Shown here: positions 1 to 6,420 of the stretch, in pieces
How the letters are laid out: each line of letters starts with the position of its first letter
Position numbering within the stretch: the first letter of the stretch is position 1
Notes under the pieces: generated by a model
Seen by the model: the letters and a program-made list of their open reading frames with translations, nothing else
What the model was told of the DNA's origin: nothing
The model's database searches: none
Translations under genes and position numbers: made by a program
Assembly: GCA_045580025.1 (NCBI GenBank)
Contig: JAZNNB010000016.1
Span: forward strand, 1 to 12,240
Source of the DNA: SIG440 sp045580025
Lineage (GTDB): Bacteria > Bacillota > Clostridia > Monoglobales > Monoglobaceae
DNA: 12,240 bases
Direction: 5' to 3'

Positions 1-442
1 TCAAAAGTCCGCCCAAAAGACAACAGGAAATAATTTCGCCCAAGGCTACTGTCAAGGCGAAATACCACAGCGACCCTGTTATGCCGTATCCATAAACCAG
101 AACAAAAGGAACAATAGTGGCATTTGCAAGAACTGGGGGGAGGGTTGCTAAGTTGCGGCGTTTTCGCAATATGCGAGTAAAGATTGCACCCAAAAGAGTT
201 GCCAGACTGCCAAACACTACGTCAAGGATAACACTGCCGCTGATGAGGTTGGCAAGGATGCATCCCACAAAAAGCCCCGGAATTGCAGCAGGGGTAAAAA
301 TCGGAAGAATGGTGAGTGCCTCTGAAAATCTCACTTGAATAACCCCGCTGGAAAGACCCAGGGCGCTTGATAAAAGGGTAAGTGCCGTATATAGTGCGGC
401 AATTACGGAAGAATGAATAATAAATTTTGTTTTGCTTTTCAT
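1..442 (-). CDS. queT: QueT-type ECF transporter S component (partial, 3' end outside window)
   Basis: This is probably the membrane substrate-binding (S) component of an energy-coupling factor transporter that takes up a queuosine precursor such as preQ1. The ATG at 442-440 follows a strong AGGAGG (454-449) with 6 bases between. The reading frame stays open for 147 codons to the window edge, so the C-terminus is missing; family members are usually only slightly longer than this. The N-terminus is short and basic (MKSKTKF) and leads into hydrophobic helices (about residues 8-30 and onward). The stretch VQVRFSEALTILP, then FTPAAIPGLFVGC and a D-V-V-F-G-S motif, resembles the QueT family closely; this is recognition by eye. 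It lies downstream of the SDR gene on the same strand, and a possible preQ1-I-like element covers its ribosome binding site, which fits the proposed substrate. Membrane location is inferred from hydrophobicity. The transport substrate is inferred from family membership only. Confidence 0.82.
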   Translation of the reverse strand, partial: MKSKTKFIIHSSVIAALYTALTLLSSALGLSSGVIQVRFSEALTILPIFTPAAIPGLFVGCILANLISGSVILDVVFGSLATLLGAIFTRILRKRRNLATLPPVLANATIVPFVLVYGYGITGSLWYFALTVALGEIISCCLLGGLL

Positions 443-448
443 AAAAAG

Positions 449-490
449 CCTCCTTAGTTTTGATTTGAGTGAGGATGGTTTCGAACTCAC
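449..490 (-). promoter_or_regulatory. Candidate preQ1-I-like riboswitch over the queT ribosome binding site
   Basis: Read on the minus strand, a 5-bp stem GTGAG (490-486) / CTCAC (473-469) encloses a 12-base loop (485-474). An A-rich single-stranded tail with AAAACTAAGGAGG follows and ends in the queT Shine-Dalgarno sequence (454-449). Stem length, 12-base loop, A-rich tail and an ACTAAGG ending all match the layout of class I preQ1 riboswitches. The first loop base is U and the last is C, the positions expected to contact ligand. Against it, the loop (TTCGAAACCATC) has no clear UAG to pair with the CUA of the tail, so the pseudoknot is unproven. The gene downstream is a predicted queuosine-precursor transporter, which supports the idea. 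Confidence 0.4.
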
Positions 491-525
491 TTTTTGTTTA
501 AAGCCTGCTGCATCGCAGACATTTT

Positions 526-1275
526 TTATTTTTTGCAACTTTGAAGAAAATATGATATTTTTAAAAGTAGTTTTGTGGGGACAAATCTTTGAAAGCTTAT
601 ACCAAGCTTTACCAAAAATCCAGGAGCAATAATAAGCCTATCCTTAAACATCTTTTTTATTGCGTATTCTGCCACAAAGGGGCTTTTGTGCCCGTTTATG
701 ATAAATGAAACACCGGCCCGCTTGTTAAATTCTGTATCCACAGGACCGGGGCATAAAACACTTATGTGAACAGGGCTTCCTTTTCGACGCAGCTCTTCAA
801 AAAGGGCGGTGCTAAACTTCACTACATAGCCTTTTGTGGCATAGTATGCGGACATCAGTGGTCCTGAAAGGAAGCCTGCTATGGATGCTACATTCATTAT
901 GTGACCGCAGTTTTTTTCTTCAAAGCTTTCAAGAAAAAGCTTGGTCAGGATGTGGACAGCTTTTATGTTGAGGTCAATCATATTCAGCTCTGTTTCAAGG
1001 GGAATGGTGCTTGATTCGCCATATGTGCCAAAGCCTGCATTGTTGATGAGAATGTCGATACCGTCGTCCTTTGTCATATCGAAAAGGGCATAACAGTTTT
1101 CGGGAGAAGACAGGTCAAGGGTGATAATCCGGGGATTTCCGCCAAGCTCTGTTTTAAGTTCTTCTAAAAGGGCAGTATTTCTGGCAACCAGAACCAGCTC
1201 TGCTCCCATCTTGTGAAGAACCCTTGCCATGTCGCGGCCAATACCTGTGCTTGCACCTGTTATCAATGCTTTCAT
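526..1275 (-). CDS. Short-chain dehydrogenase/reductase (SDR) family oxidoreductase
   Basis: This is a 249-residue classical SDR, a cytosolic NAD(P)(H)-dependent oxidoreductase of unknown substrate. The Rossmann nucleotide motif GASTGIG is at residues 7-13, a conserved D54-L55 lies near the adenine pocket, and NNAG is at 78-81. The catalytic tetrad reads as N103, S131, Y144 and K148 (the last two in the YxxxK motif). An arginine at 32, after the second beta strand, suggests NADP(H) preference; that is inference. The C-terminus is basic and hydrophobic and may touch the membrane. The ATG at 1275 is preferred over an in-frame GTG at 1284 because the GTG overlaps the ribosome binding site (AGAGGTG). 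The gene has its own consensus-like promoter, is divergent from the phosphofructokinase gene, and lies 83 bases upstream of queT with no terminator visible between them, so the two may share a transcript. The overall look is of the DltE/YqjQ-like group, but the substrate cannot be assigned. Confidence 0.9.
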   Translation of the reverse strand: MKALITGASTGIGRDMARVLHKMGAELVLVARNTALLEELKTELGGNPRIITLDLSSPENCYALFDMTKDDGIDILINNAGFGTYGESSTIPLETELNMIDLNIKAVHILTKLFLESFEEKNCGHIMNVASIAGFLSGPLMSAYYATKGYVVKFSTALFEELRRKGSPVHISVLCPGPVDTEFNKRAGVSFIINGHKSPFVAEYAIKKMFKDRLIIAPGFLVKLGISFQRFVPTKLLLKISYFLQSCKK

Positions 1276-1302
1276 AAAATTCACCTCTTTAAATCTTTAA
1301 AA

Positions 1303-1332
1303 AGTATAACACACAAAATGGAGAGGTGTCAA
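1303..1332 (-). promoter_or_regulatory. Sigma-A-type promoter of the SDR gene
   Basis: On the minus strand a perfect -35 TTGACA (1332-1327) is followed after 18 bases by the -10 TATACT (1308-1303). Transcription should start near 1296, giving a short leader before the AGAGGTG ribosome binding site and the ATG at 1275. It lies back to back with the plus-strand phosphofructokinase promoter; the two -35 boxes are 9 bases apart. Confidence 0.75.
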
Positions 1333-1341
1333 ATTATTATC

Positions 1342-1370
1342 TTGAAAAAAAATGGCAGATGTAATATAAT
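1342..1370 (+). promoter_or_regulatory. Sigma-A-type promoter of the phosphofructokinase gene
   Basis: The -35 TTGAAA (1342-1347) and -10 TATAAT (1365-1370) are separated by exactly 17 bases. A start near 1377 would give a leader of about 27 bases that carries the AGGAG ribosome binding site (1389-1393) ahead of the ATG at 1404. No operator or terminator-like structure is seen in that leader. Confidence 0.75.
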
Positions 1371-1403
1371 AAAAAGGAAGTTACAAAAAGGAGAGTGCAT
1401 AAA

Positions 1404-2633
1404 ATGAAAAACTTACTGGTTGTTCAATCCGGAGGTCCTACTGCTGTAATAAACTCGTCACTGGCAGGGGTTATAAAGGGCGGATTTGAACGTTCAGATA
1501 AAATAGGAAAAGTATTTGGCGGACTTTTTGGCATTGAGGGCGTTGAACAGGAGAAAATCGTTTCCCTTGAAAAATTTAAAGAGGATAAGCTTTTGGCGCT
1601 TTTGAAGCAGACACCATCCTCGTATCTTGGTTCTTGCCGCAAAAAACTTCCTGACCCACAGGAAGACAAGGGGTTTTTTGAGAACATCTTCGAAATCTTG
1701 AAAAAATATGATATTGGTTATTTCTTTTGCATAGGTGGAAATGACTCCATGGACACCGTGGACAAAATGAGCCGCTATGCCAAGGAAGTAGGTTCTGACG
1801 TGGTGGTTGTTGGTGTTCCAAAAACCATTGACAATGACTTGAATCTCACAGACCACACCCCCGGTTTTGGCTCAGCGGCTAAATTCATTTCAAATTCGAT
1901 GCGTCAGCTGAAAAAAGATACCGAGGTCTATCAGGTGCCATCTGTTGTTATATTAGAAGCAATGGGCAGAAATGCCGGTTGGCTTGCGGCGTCTGCGGCA
2001 CTTGCAAATGACAGTGAAACCAAGGCTTGTGATGTGGTTTGTCTTCCTGAGGTGGCGTTTGACACGGATGGCTTTCTTAAAAAAGTGGAAAGCACCGCAA
2101 AAGAGCAGGGCTCGGTTATGATCTGTGTTTCTGAGGGTATTCGTGACAAAGACGGAAAATATATAATGGAAAATGAGGGTATCCTTAAAAGAAAAAATGA
2201 CAAGTTCGGTCACGCGGCGCTGGGTGGAGTAGGACAGACCCTTCGTGATATGGTGGCGGGAAATCTTGGGCTCAAAGCTCGGTCAATAGAGCTCAGTACT
2301 CTTCAAAGATGCTGGTCAAGCGGAGCTTCCCTGTGTGATGTAACAGAAGCTTTTAATGCAGGAAGAATGGCTGTGGAATTTGCGTGTCAAGGTGTTGGCG
2401 GCGTTGTTCCGGGTTTCAAAAGGCTTTCTGATGAGCCTTATAAAATGGAAATCGTTCCGTATAATGTGAGAGAAATCGCAAATTTTGAAAAGAAAATCCC
2501 GTCAAGTATGATTTCGGAGGATGGATTTGGCTTGACGGAGGAATTTATAAAATATGCAAAGCCTCTTGTCTCGGGCGAGCCTGAGCTTAAATACAAAGAC
2601 GGACAAATCCAGTTTGCGCCAAAGGTTTGGTAA
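1404..2633 (+). CDS. pfp: 6-phosphofructokinase, PPi-dependent type (diphosphate--fructose-6-phosphate 1-phosphotransferase)
   Basis: This cytosolic glycolytic enzyme phosphorylates fructose 6-phosphate to fructose 1,6-bisphosphate; the PPi form is reversible. The 409-residue protein starts with a phosphate-binding SGGPTAVIN (9-17) and has GGNDS at 111-115, PKTIDND at 139-145 (catalytic D143) and the substrate motif MGRNAGW further on. Two residues separate PPi from ATP enzymes in this family: the fourth position of the GG(D/N)xS motif, which is Asp here (D114), and the residue after P in PxTIDND, which is Lys here (K140). ATP enzymes have Gly at both. This favours PPi as donor, as in the 410-420 residue group that includes the Thermotoga PPi enzyme. 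The ATG at 1404 is chosen because AGGAG (1389-1393) is 10 bases upstream; an in-frame GTG at 1395 lies too close to that site. It is a single-gene unit with its own promoter and terminator. Donor specificity is inferred from residues only. Confidence 0.93.
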   Translation: MKNLLVVQSGGPTAVINSSLAGVIKGGFERSDKIGKVFGGLFGIEGVEQEKIVSLEKFKEDKLLALLKQTPSSYLGSCRKKLPDPQEDKGFFENIFEILKKYDIGYFFCIGGNDSMDTVDKMSRYAKEVGSDVVVVGVPKTIDNDLNLTDHTPGFGSAAKFISNSMRQLKKDTEVYQVPSVVILEAMGRNAGWLAASAALANDSETKACDVVCLPEVAFDTDGFLKKVESTAKEQGSVMICVSEGIRDKDGKYIMENEGILKRKNDKFGHAALGGVGQTLRDMVAGNLGLKARSIELSTLQRCWSSGASLCDVTEAFNAGRMAVEFACQGVGGVVPGFKRLSDEPYKMEIVPYNVREIANFEKKIPSSMISEDGFGLTEEFIKYAKPLVSGEPELKYKDGQIQFAPKVW

Positions 2634-2648
2634 AATTAGTGATTGTGA

Positions 2649-2679
2649 GCAGAAAACGCAAAGCGTTTTCTGCTTTTTT
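2649..2679 (+). terminator. Intrinsic terminator after the phosphofructokinase gene
   Basis: A perfect 11-bp stem, GCAGAAAACGC (2649-2659) and GCGTTTTCTGC (2663-2673), closes an AAA loop and is followed by six T (2674-2679). It lies 15 bases after the stop codon and separates this gene from the heat-shock operon. Confidence 0.93.
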
Positions 2680-2715
2680 GTCGTTTTTTAGGTGAAAGTT
2701 TTTTTGGCAAAACTA

Positions 2716-2744
2716 TTGACAATAAAGGGTTTTGGTGGTATCAT
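2716..2744 (+). promoter_or_regulatory. Heat-shock operon promoter (sigma-A type)
   Basis: A perfect -35 TTGACA (2716-2721) and a -10 TATCAT (2739-2744) are 17 bases apart. The predicted start, near 2751, touches the left arm of CIRCE, so bound HrcA would cover the start site. That is the standard arrangement for class I heat-shock operons in Firmicutes. Confidence 0.85.
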
Positions 2745-2752
2745 AAAGAAAA

Positions 2753-2779
2753 TTAGCACTCTTTCCTCTTGAGTGCTAA
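2753..2779 (+). promoter_or_regulatory. CIRCE operator (HrcA binding site)
   Basis: TTAGCACTC (2753-2761), nine spacer bases, then GAGTGCTAA (2771-2779) is a perfect match to the CIRCE consensus. HrcA binds it as a dimer and represses the operon until heat stress draws GroE away from HrcA. Its place just after the promoter and 33 bases before hrcA means HrcA controls its own gene. Confidence 0.98.
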
Positions 2780-2811
2780 CAAAGAAAAACCATTTGAAAG
2801 AGGTGAGACAA

Positions 2812-3888
2812 ATGGCTTTGGACGACAGAAAAAGGCTGATACTTCAGGCGATAGTTGAGGATTATATTAACAGTGCAGAGCCTGTTGGCTCACGAAGTAT
2901 TTCCAAAAAACCGGAGCTGAATCTCAGTGCTGCTACAATCAGAAACGAAATGGGCGACCTTGAGGAAATGGGACTTTTGGCACAGCCACATACCTCGGCG
3001 GGCAGAGTTCCTACCACTGGCGGATATCGTATGTATGTGGACTCGTTGATGGAAAAATACGAAATGACCGCAGCAGAGATTGAAAAAATGCGTCAGGCGA
3101 CGTCTATGAAAAAGCGCGAGCTTGAAAAGATTGTACGTGATGTTGCGGCGGCGTTTTCGGGGATTACCGGACTTCCTGTTATCGGGATGCTTCCGGCAGC
3201 TGAAGCGGGGGTTGTGAAAAACATCAAGGTGGTAAAGATTGATGACTATACCGCTATGCTGATTGTTTCGGACAAATCGGGAATAATCAAAAACCGCTTG
3301 CTCAAACTTAATCAGGATATTTCAGAAGGCTTTGCTGATGAACTCAGCCGGATACTCAACCAAAACCTTGCGGGGCTTACCATTTCTGAAATAAACATTT
3401 CAAATATGATGGAAATCCGCTCGGCAATCGGTCACAACTTTGAAATTCTTACCTCGGTGATTGAACTTGTCCACGAGGCGGTCTCCGAGATTGACAGCAA
3501 ACAGATTTTTGTTGACGGGCTTTCGAATATCTTAAGATTTCCTGAATACAGCAGCGTTGACAAGGTAAAAGAGCTTTTTGATGTTCTTGAGGACAAAGAA
3601 AACCTTTCAAAACTGATTGTTGAGGCAAATCCCACAAACTGCACGAAGGTGCTTATCGGTGATGAAATGCCCCTTGATGAGCTCAAAAACAACAGCCTTG
3701 TGATTGCACCATACCGTGCATCAGAGAGACTGATTGGACTTCTTGGTGTTATAGGGCCAAAACGAATGGATTATTCAAGGGTTATTTCAGGACTTGAATT
3801 TTTTACATCACAGCTAAGCGGTGTGCTTACTAAGGATTTTGGAACAAGACAAATACTGCTTGAAATGGGAAAAGGAGATGAGACATAA
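2812..3888 (+). CDS. hrcA: Heat-inducible transcription repressor HrcA
   Basis: HrcA is the cytosolic repressor that binds CIRCE and shuts off class I heat-shock genes. The protein is 358 residues, near the usual length of about 340-350. The N-terminal winged helix carries PVGSRSIS (24-31), the recognition-helix region SAATIRNEM (39-47) and the signature HTSAGRVPT (60-68). The rest is the GAF-like dimerisation domain. The ATG at 2812 is chosen because AAAGAGGTG (2797-2805) precedes it with good spacing. A longer in-frame start at GTG 2773 would fall inside CIRCE and has no ribosome binding site. It is the first gene of the operon, and its TAA overlaps the ATG of grpE by one base, implying translational coupling. 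Confidence 0.97.
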   Translation: MALDDRKRLILQAIVEDYINSAEPVGSRSISKKPELNLSAATIRNEMGDLEEMGLLAQPHTSAGRVPTTGGYRMYVDSLMEKYEMTAAEIEKMRQATSMKKRELEKIVRDVAAAFSGITGLPVIGMLPAAEAGVVKNIKVVKIDDYTAMLIVSDKSGIIKNRLLKLNQDISEGFADELSRILNQNLAGLTISEINISNMMEIRSAIGHNFEILTSVIELVHEAVSEIDSKQIFVDGLSNILRFPEYSSVDKVKELFDVLEDKENLSKLIVEANPTNCTKVLIGDEMPLDELKNNSLVIAPYRASERLIGLLGVIGPKRMDYSRVISGLEFFTSQLSGVLTKDFGTRQILLEMGKGDET

Positions 3889-4415
3889 TGGCGGCAGAAG
3901 AAACAAAAGATATGGAAAAGGAAACAGTGGAAACAGCTGAAGAAACTGAAACTGAAAAAGTGCCTGAAAAGGAAAAAAAGGCAGAAGAACTTCTTCAGGA
4001 GGAGGTTGACTCGCTTAAAGACAAAATGCTTCGTCACGCGGCAGAATTTGACAACTTCAAAAAACGTACCGCAAAGGAAAGGGAAGACATTTTTTCTATG
4101 GCGGTGTGCGACACAGTGATGAAAATTCTCCCTGTGAAAGACAACCTTGAACGTGCAATAATGGCAGACGACAGTGAGGGCGGCTTTAAAGACGGAGTGA
4201 AAATGATACTTAAACAGCTTGATGATGCTTTAAGCGACTTGGGCGTTGAGAGAATAAAAACCGTAGGCGAAGAATTTAACCCCGAGTTTCACAACGCAGT
4301 GATGCACGAAGAAAACGATGCCTTTGGCGAAAACACAGTGTCAGAAGAACTGATGAGTGGATACCTTTGCAAAGGTAAGGTTGTTCGCTTTGCAATGGTA
4401 AAAGTAGCAAACTAA
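3888..4415 (+). CDS. grpE: GrpE, nucleotide exchange factor for DnaK
   Basis: GrpE is a cytosolic dimer that releases ADP from DnaK and helps set the chaperone cycle to temperature. The 175-residue protein has a highly charged, Glu/Lys-rich N-terminus (about residues 1-50) that should be disordered and then coiled coil. The conserved segment with AEFDNFKKRT follows, and then the C-terminal beta domain with EEFNPEFHNAV, GYLCKGKVVRFAMVKV and a final A-N. The start overlaps the hrcA stop (TAATG), with AAGGAG (3872-3877) inside hrcA as the ribosome binding site. It sits between its regulator and its partner dnaK. Confidence 0.96.
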   Translation: MAAEETKDMEKETVETAEETETEKVPEKEKKAEELLQEEVDSLKDKMLRHAAEFDNFKKRTAKEREDIFSMAVCDTVMKILPVKDNLERAIMADDSEGGFKDGVKMILKQLDDALSDLGVERIKTVGEEFNPEFHNAVMHEENDAFGENTVSEELMSGYLCKGKVVRFAMVKVAN

Positions 4416-4431
4416 AAATGGTGTAAAACTC

Positions 4432-4452
4432 TCGGCATAAATTTTATGCCGA
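4432..4452 (+). other. Intergenic hairpin between grpE and dnaK (no T tract)
   Basis: A perfect 9-bp stem TCGGCATAA (4432-4440) / TTATGCCGA (4444-4452) closes an ATT loop. The bases after it (ctgaaaatataaaatg) hold no T run, so it does not look like an intrinsic terminator on the plus strand. Possible roles are mRNA processing or 3' end protection that sets GrpE:DnaK ratios. It shares a TCGGC core with the hairpins at 6350-6378 and 11375-11395. Confidence 0.6.
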
Positions 4453-4494
4453 CTGAAAATATAAAATGAAAACAAAAAAGAAAGGTGATTTATT

Positions 4495-6327
4495 ATGGCA
4501 AAAATTATTGGTATTGACCTTGGTACAACAAACTCTTGTGTAGCAGTTATGGAGGGCGGAGAGCCCACTGTTATTACGAACCCTGAGGGCGCAAGAACTA
4601 CCCCGTCAGTTGTGGCTTTCACAAAGACAGGCGAAAGACTTGTGGGTCAGGTTGCAAAAAGACAGGCTATCACAAACCCCAACACAATCGCATCAATCAA
4701 GCGTGAAATGGGTACAGATTATAAAGTAGATGTTGAGGACAAAAAGTATACACCACAGGAAATTTCAGCAATGGTACTCCAGAAGCTTAAATCCGATGCA
4801 GAAAGCTACCTTGGCGAAACAATCAGCCAGGCGGTTATTACTGTTCCTGCATATTTCAGTGATGCACAGCGTCAGGCAACAAAGGACGCAGGTAAAATTG
4901 CAGGCCTTGAAGTTCTCAGAATTATCAACGAGCCCACAGCGGCAGCGCTTGCTTATGGTCTTGACAAGGATACAGACCAGAAAATTATGGTTTATGACCT
5001 TGGCGGCGGTACATTTGACGTATCAATCCTTGAAATCGGTGACGGTGTGTTTGAGGTTCTTGCCACAAGCGGCAACAACAAGCTTGGCGGTGACGACTTT
5101 GACCAAAAAATCATTGATTATTTGGCTGCTGAATTCCAGAAGGAAAACGGCATTGATTTGAAAACCGACAAAATGGCGCTTCAGAGACTCAAAGAAGCTG
5201 CTGAAAAGGCGAAGATTGAGCTTTCGGGCGTAATGAGCTCAAACATCAATCTCCCCTTCATAACAGCTGATGCATCAGGTCCAAAGCACCTTGACATCAC
5301 CCTTACAAGACAGAAGTTTAACGAACTCACAGCTGATTTGGTTGAGAAGACAATGGTTCCCACACGAAACGCAATAAGCGATGCAGGAATCAACCCTGCA
5401 GAGATTGACAAGGTTCTTTTGGTGGGCGGTTCTTCAAGAATTCCCGCTGTTCAGGAAGCTGTTCAGAGATTTATCGGCAAAGAGCCACACAAGGGCATCA
5501 ATCCTGACGAATGTGTTGCTATTGGGGCCGCAATTCAGGCTGGCGTGCTTTCAGGTGATGTTGAAGACTTGGTGCTCCTTGACGTTACTCCTCTTTCACT
5601 TGGTATCGAAACCATGGGCGGTGTGTTTACAAAGATTATTGAAAGAAACACCACAATCCCCACAAAGAAGAGCCAGATTTTTTCAACAGCGGCAGACAGC
5701 CAGACAAGTGTTGAAGTTCACGTTCTTCAGGGTGAGCGTGAAATGGCGGCTTACAATAAAACTTTAGGACGCTTCAGCCTTACAAACATTCCTCCCGCAC
5801 CACGTGGTGTTCCTCAGATTGAGGTTTCCTTTGACATTGACGCAAACGGTATTGTTCACGTAACAGCAAAGGATATGGGAACAGGTAACAGTCAGGATAT
5901 TACCATCACATCAAGCACAAACCTTTCTGATGAAGATATTGAAAAGGCTGTTAAGGAAGCAGAACAGTTTGCAGCTGAGGACAAAAAGAAAAAGGAAGCT
6001 GTTGACACAAGAAATATGGCTGACAACATTGTTTACCAGACAGAAAAGACTTTAACTGACCTTGGTGACAAGATTTCCGAAGACGAAAAGAACGGAATTC
6101 AGGCAGAGGTTGACAAACTCAAGGAAATGCTGAAAGCAGAAGAAATCGATGTTGAAGCAGTTAAAGCACAGACCGAAGCAGTTTCTAAAAAGTTCTATGA
6201 CGTATCATCAAAGCTCTATGCTGATGCGGCTCAGGCACAGGGCGCAGCAGAGGCAGCAGGAGCAGAGAACGCGGGTGCTGATGATAATGTGGTTGACGCG
6301 GATTATAAAGTGGTAGACGAGGATTAG
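4495..6327 (+). CDS. dnaK: Molecular chaperone DnaK (Hsp70)
   Basis: DnaK is the cytosolic Hsp70 that binds exposed hydrophobic segments of unfolded proteins in an ATP-driven cycle with DnaJ and GrpE. The 610-residue protein is full length for a Gram-positive DnaK. The phosphate-1 motif DLGTTNS is at 8-14, YDLGGGTFD starts at 167, and the adenosine motif GGSSRIP comes later in the nucleotide domain. The linker and substrate domain start is DVTPLSLGIETMGG, followed by IPTKKSQIFSTA. The C-terminal lid is Lys/Glu and Ala rich and ends in an acidic tail. After SIKREMG the chain goes straight to a short Lys/Asp stretch, so the roughly 24-residue segment present in E. coli DnaK near residue 80 is absent, a Gram-positive signature. 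The ribosome binding site AAAGGTGA (4481-4488) is 6 bases before the ATG. Expression comes from the CIRCE promoter; the flanking hairpins may tune message levels. Confidence 0.99.
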   Translation: MAKIIGIDLGTTNSCVAVMEGGEPTVITNPEGARTTPSVVAFTKTGERLVGQVAKRQAITNPNTIASIKREMGTDYKVDVEDKKYTPQEISAMVLQKLKSDAESYLGETISQAVITVPAYFSDAQRQATKDAGKIAGLEVLRIINEPTAAALAYGLDKDTDQKIMVYDLGGGTFDVSILEIGDGVFEVLATSGNNKLGGDDFDQKIIDYLAAEFQKENGIDLKTDKMALQRLKEAAEKAKIELSGVMSSNINLPFITADASGPKHLDITLTRQKFNELTADLVEKTMVPTRNAISDAGINPAEIDKVLLVGGSSRIPAVQEAVQRFIGKEPHKGINPDECVAIGAAIQAGVLSGDVEDLVLLDVTPLSLGIETMGGVFTKIIERNTTIPTKKSQIFSTAADSQTSVEVHVLQGEREMAAYNKTLGRFSLTNIPPAPRGVPQIEVSFDIDANGIVHVTAKDMGTGNSQDITITSSTNLSDEDIEKAVKEAEQFAAEDKKKKEAVDTRNMADNIVYQTEKTLTDLGDKISEDEKNGIQAEVDKLKEMLKAEEIDVEAVKAQTEAVSKKFYDVSSKLYADAAQAQGAAEAAGAENAGADDNVVDADYKVVDED

Positions 6328-6349
6328 TCCACAGATAAAAGAAAAAGGT

Positions 6350-6378
6350 TCTTCGGCGCACCAAGAGTGTGCCGAAGA
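6350..6378 (+). other. Intergenic hairpin between dnaK and dnaJ (no T tract on plus strand)
   Basis: A 12-bp stem with one G-T pair, TCTTCGGCGCAC (6350-6361) against GTGTGCCGAAGA (6367-6378), closes a CAAGA loop. It is followed by CTTTGCTTG, not a T run, so read-through into dnaJ is expected. On the minus strand it would be followed by a T-rich stretch, but no minus-strand gene ends there. It may be a processing or stability element that keeps DnaK in excess over DnaJ; this is inference. Confidence 0.6.
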
Positions 6379-6420
6379 CTTTGCTTGTAAAAAATTATAA
6401 ACAGACAGTTGGTGACAGTA

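Noticed and set aside
117..338. Plus-strand reading frame opposite queT
   Set aside because: It is the antisense shadow of the QueT coding frame; no ribosome binding site and a composition unlike a protein.
1276..1284. GTG start for the SDR gene at 1284
   Set aside because: The GTG is part of the AGAGGTG ribosome binding site that serves ATG 1275.
1213..1407. Plus-strand 64-codon reading frame across the SDR/phosphofructokinase gap
   Set aside because: It overlaps the SDR gene on the other strand and both promoters, with no ribosome binding site or recognisable protein.
2773..2811. Longer hrcA start at GTG 2773
   Set aside because: It lies inside CIRCE, has no ribosome binding site, and the residues it adds do not resemble HrcA N-termini. 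ATG 2812 has a good site.
4432..4452. Terminator between grpE and dnaK
   Set aside because: The stem is good but no T run follows, and dnaK has no separate promoter visible in the gap.
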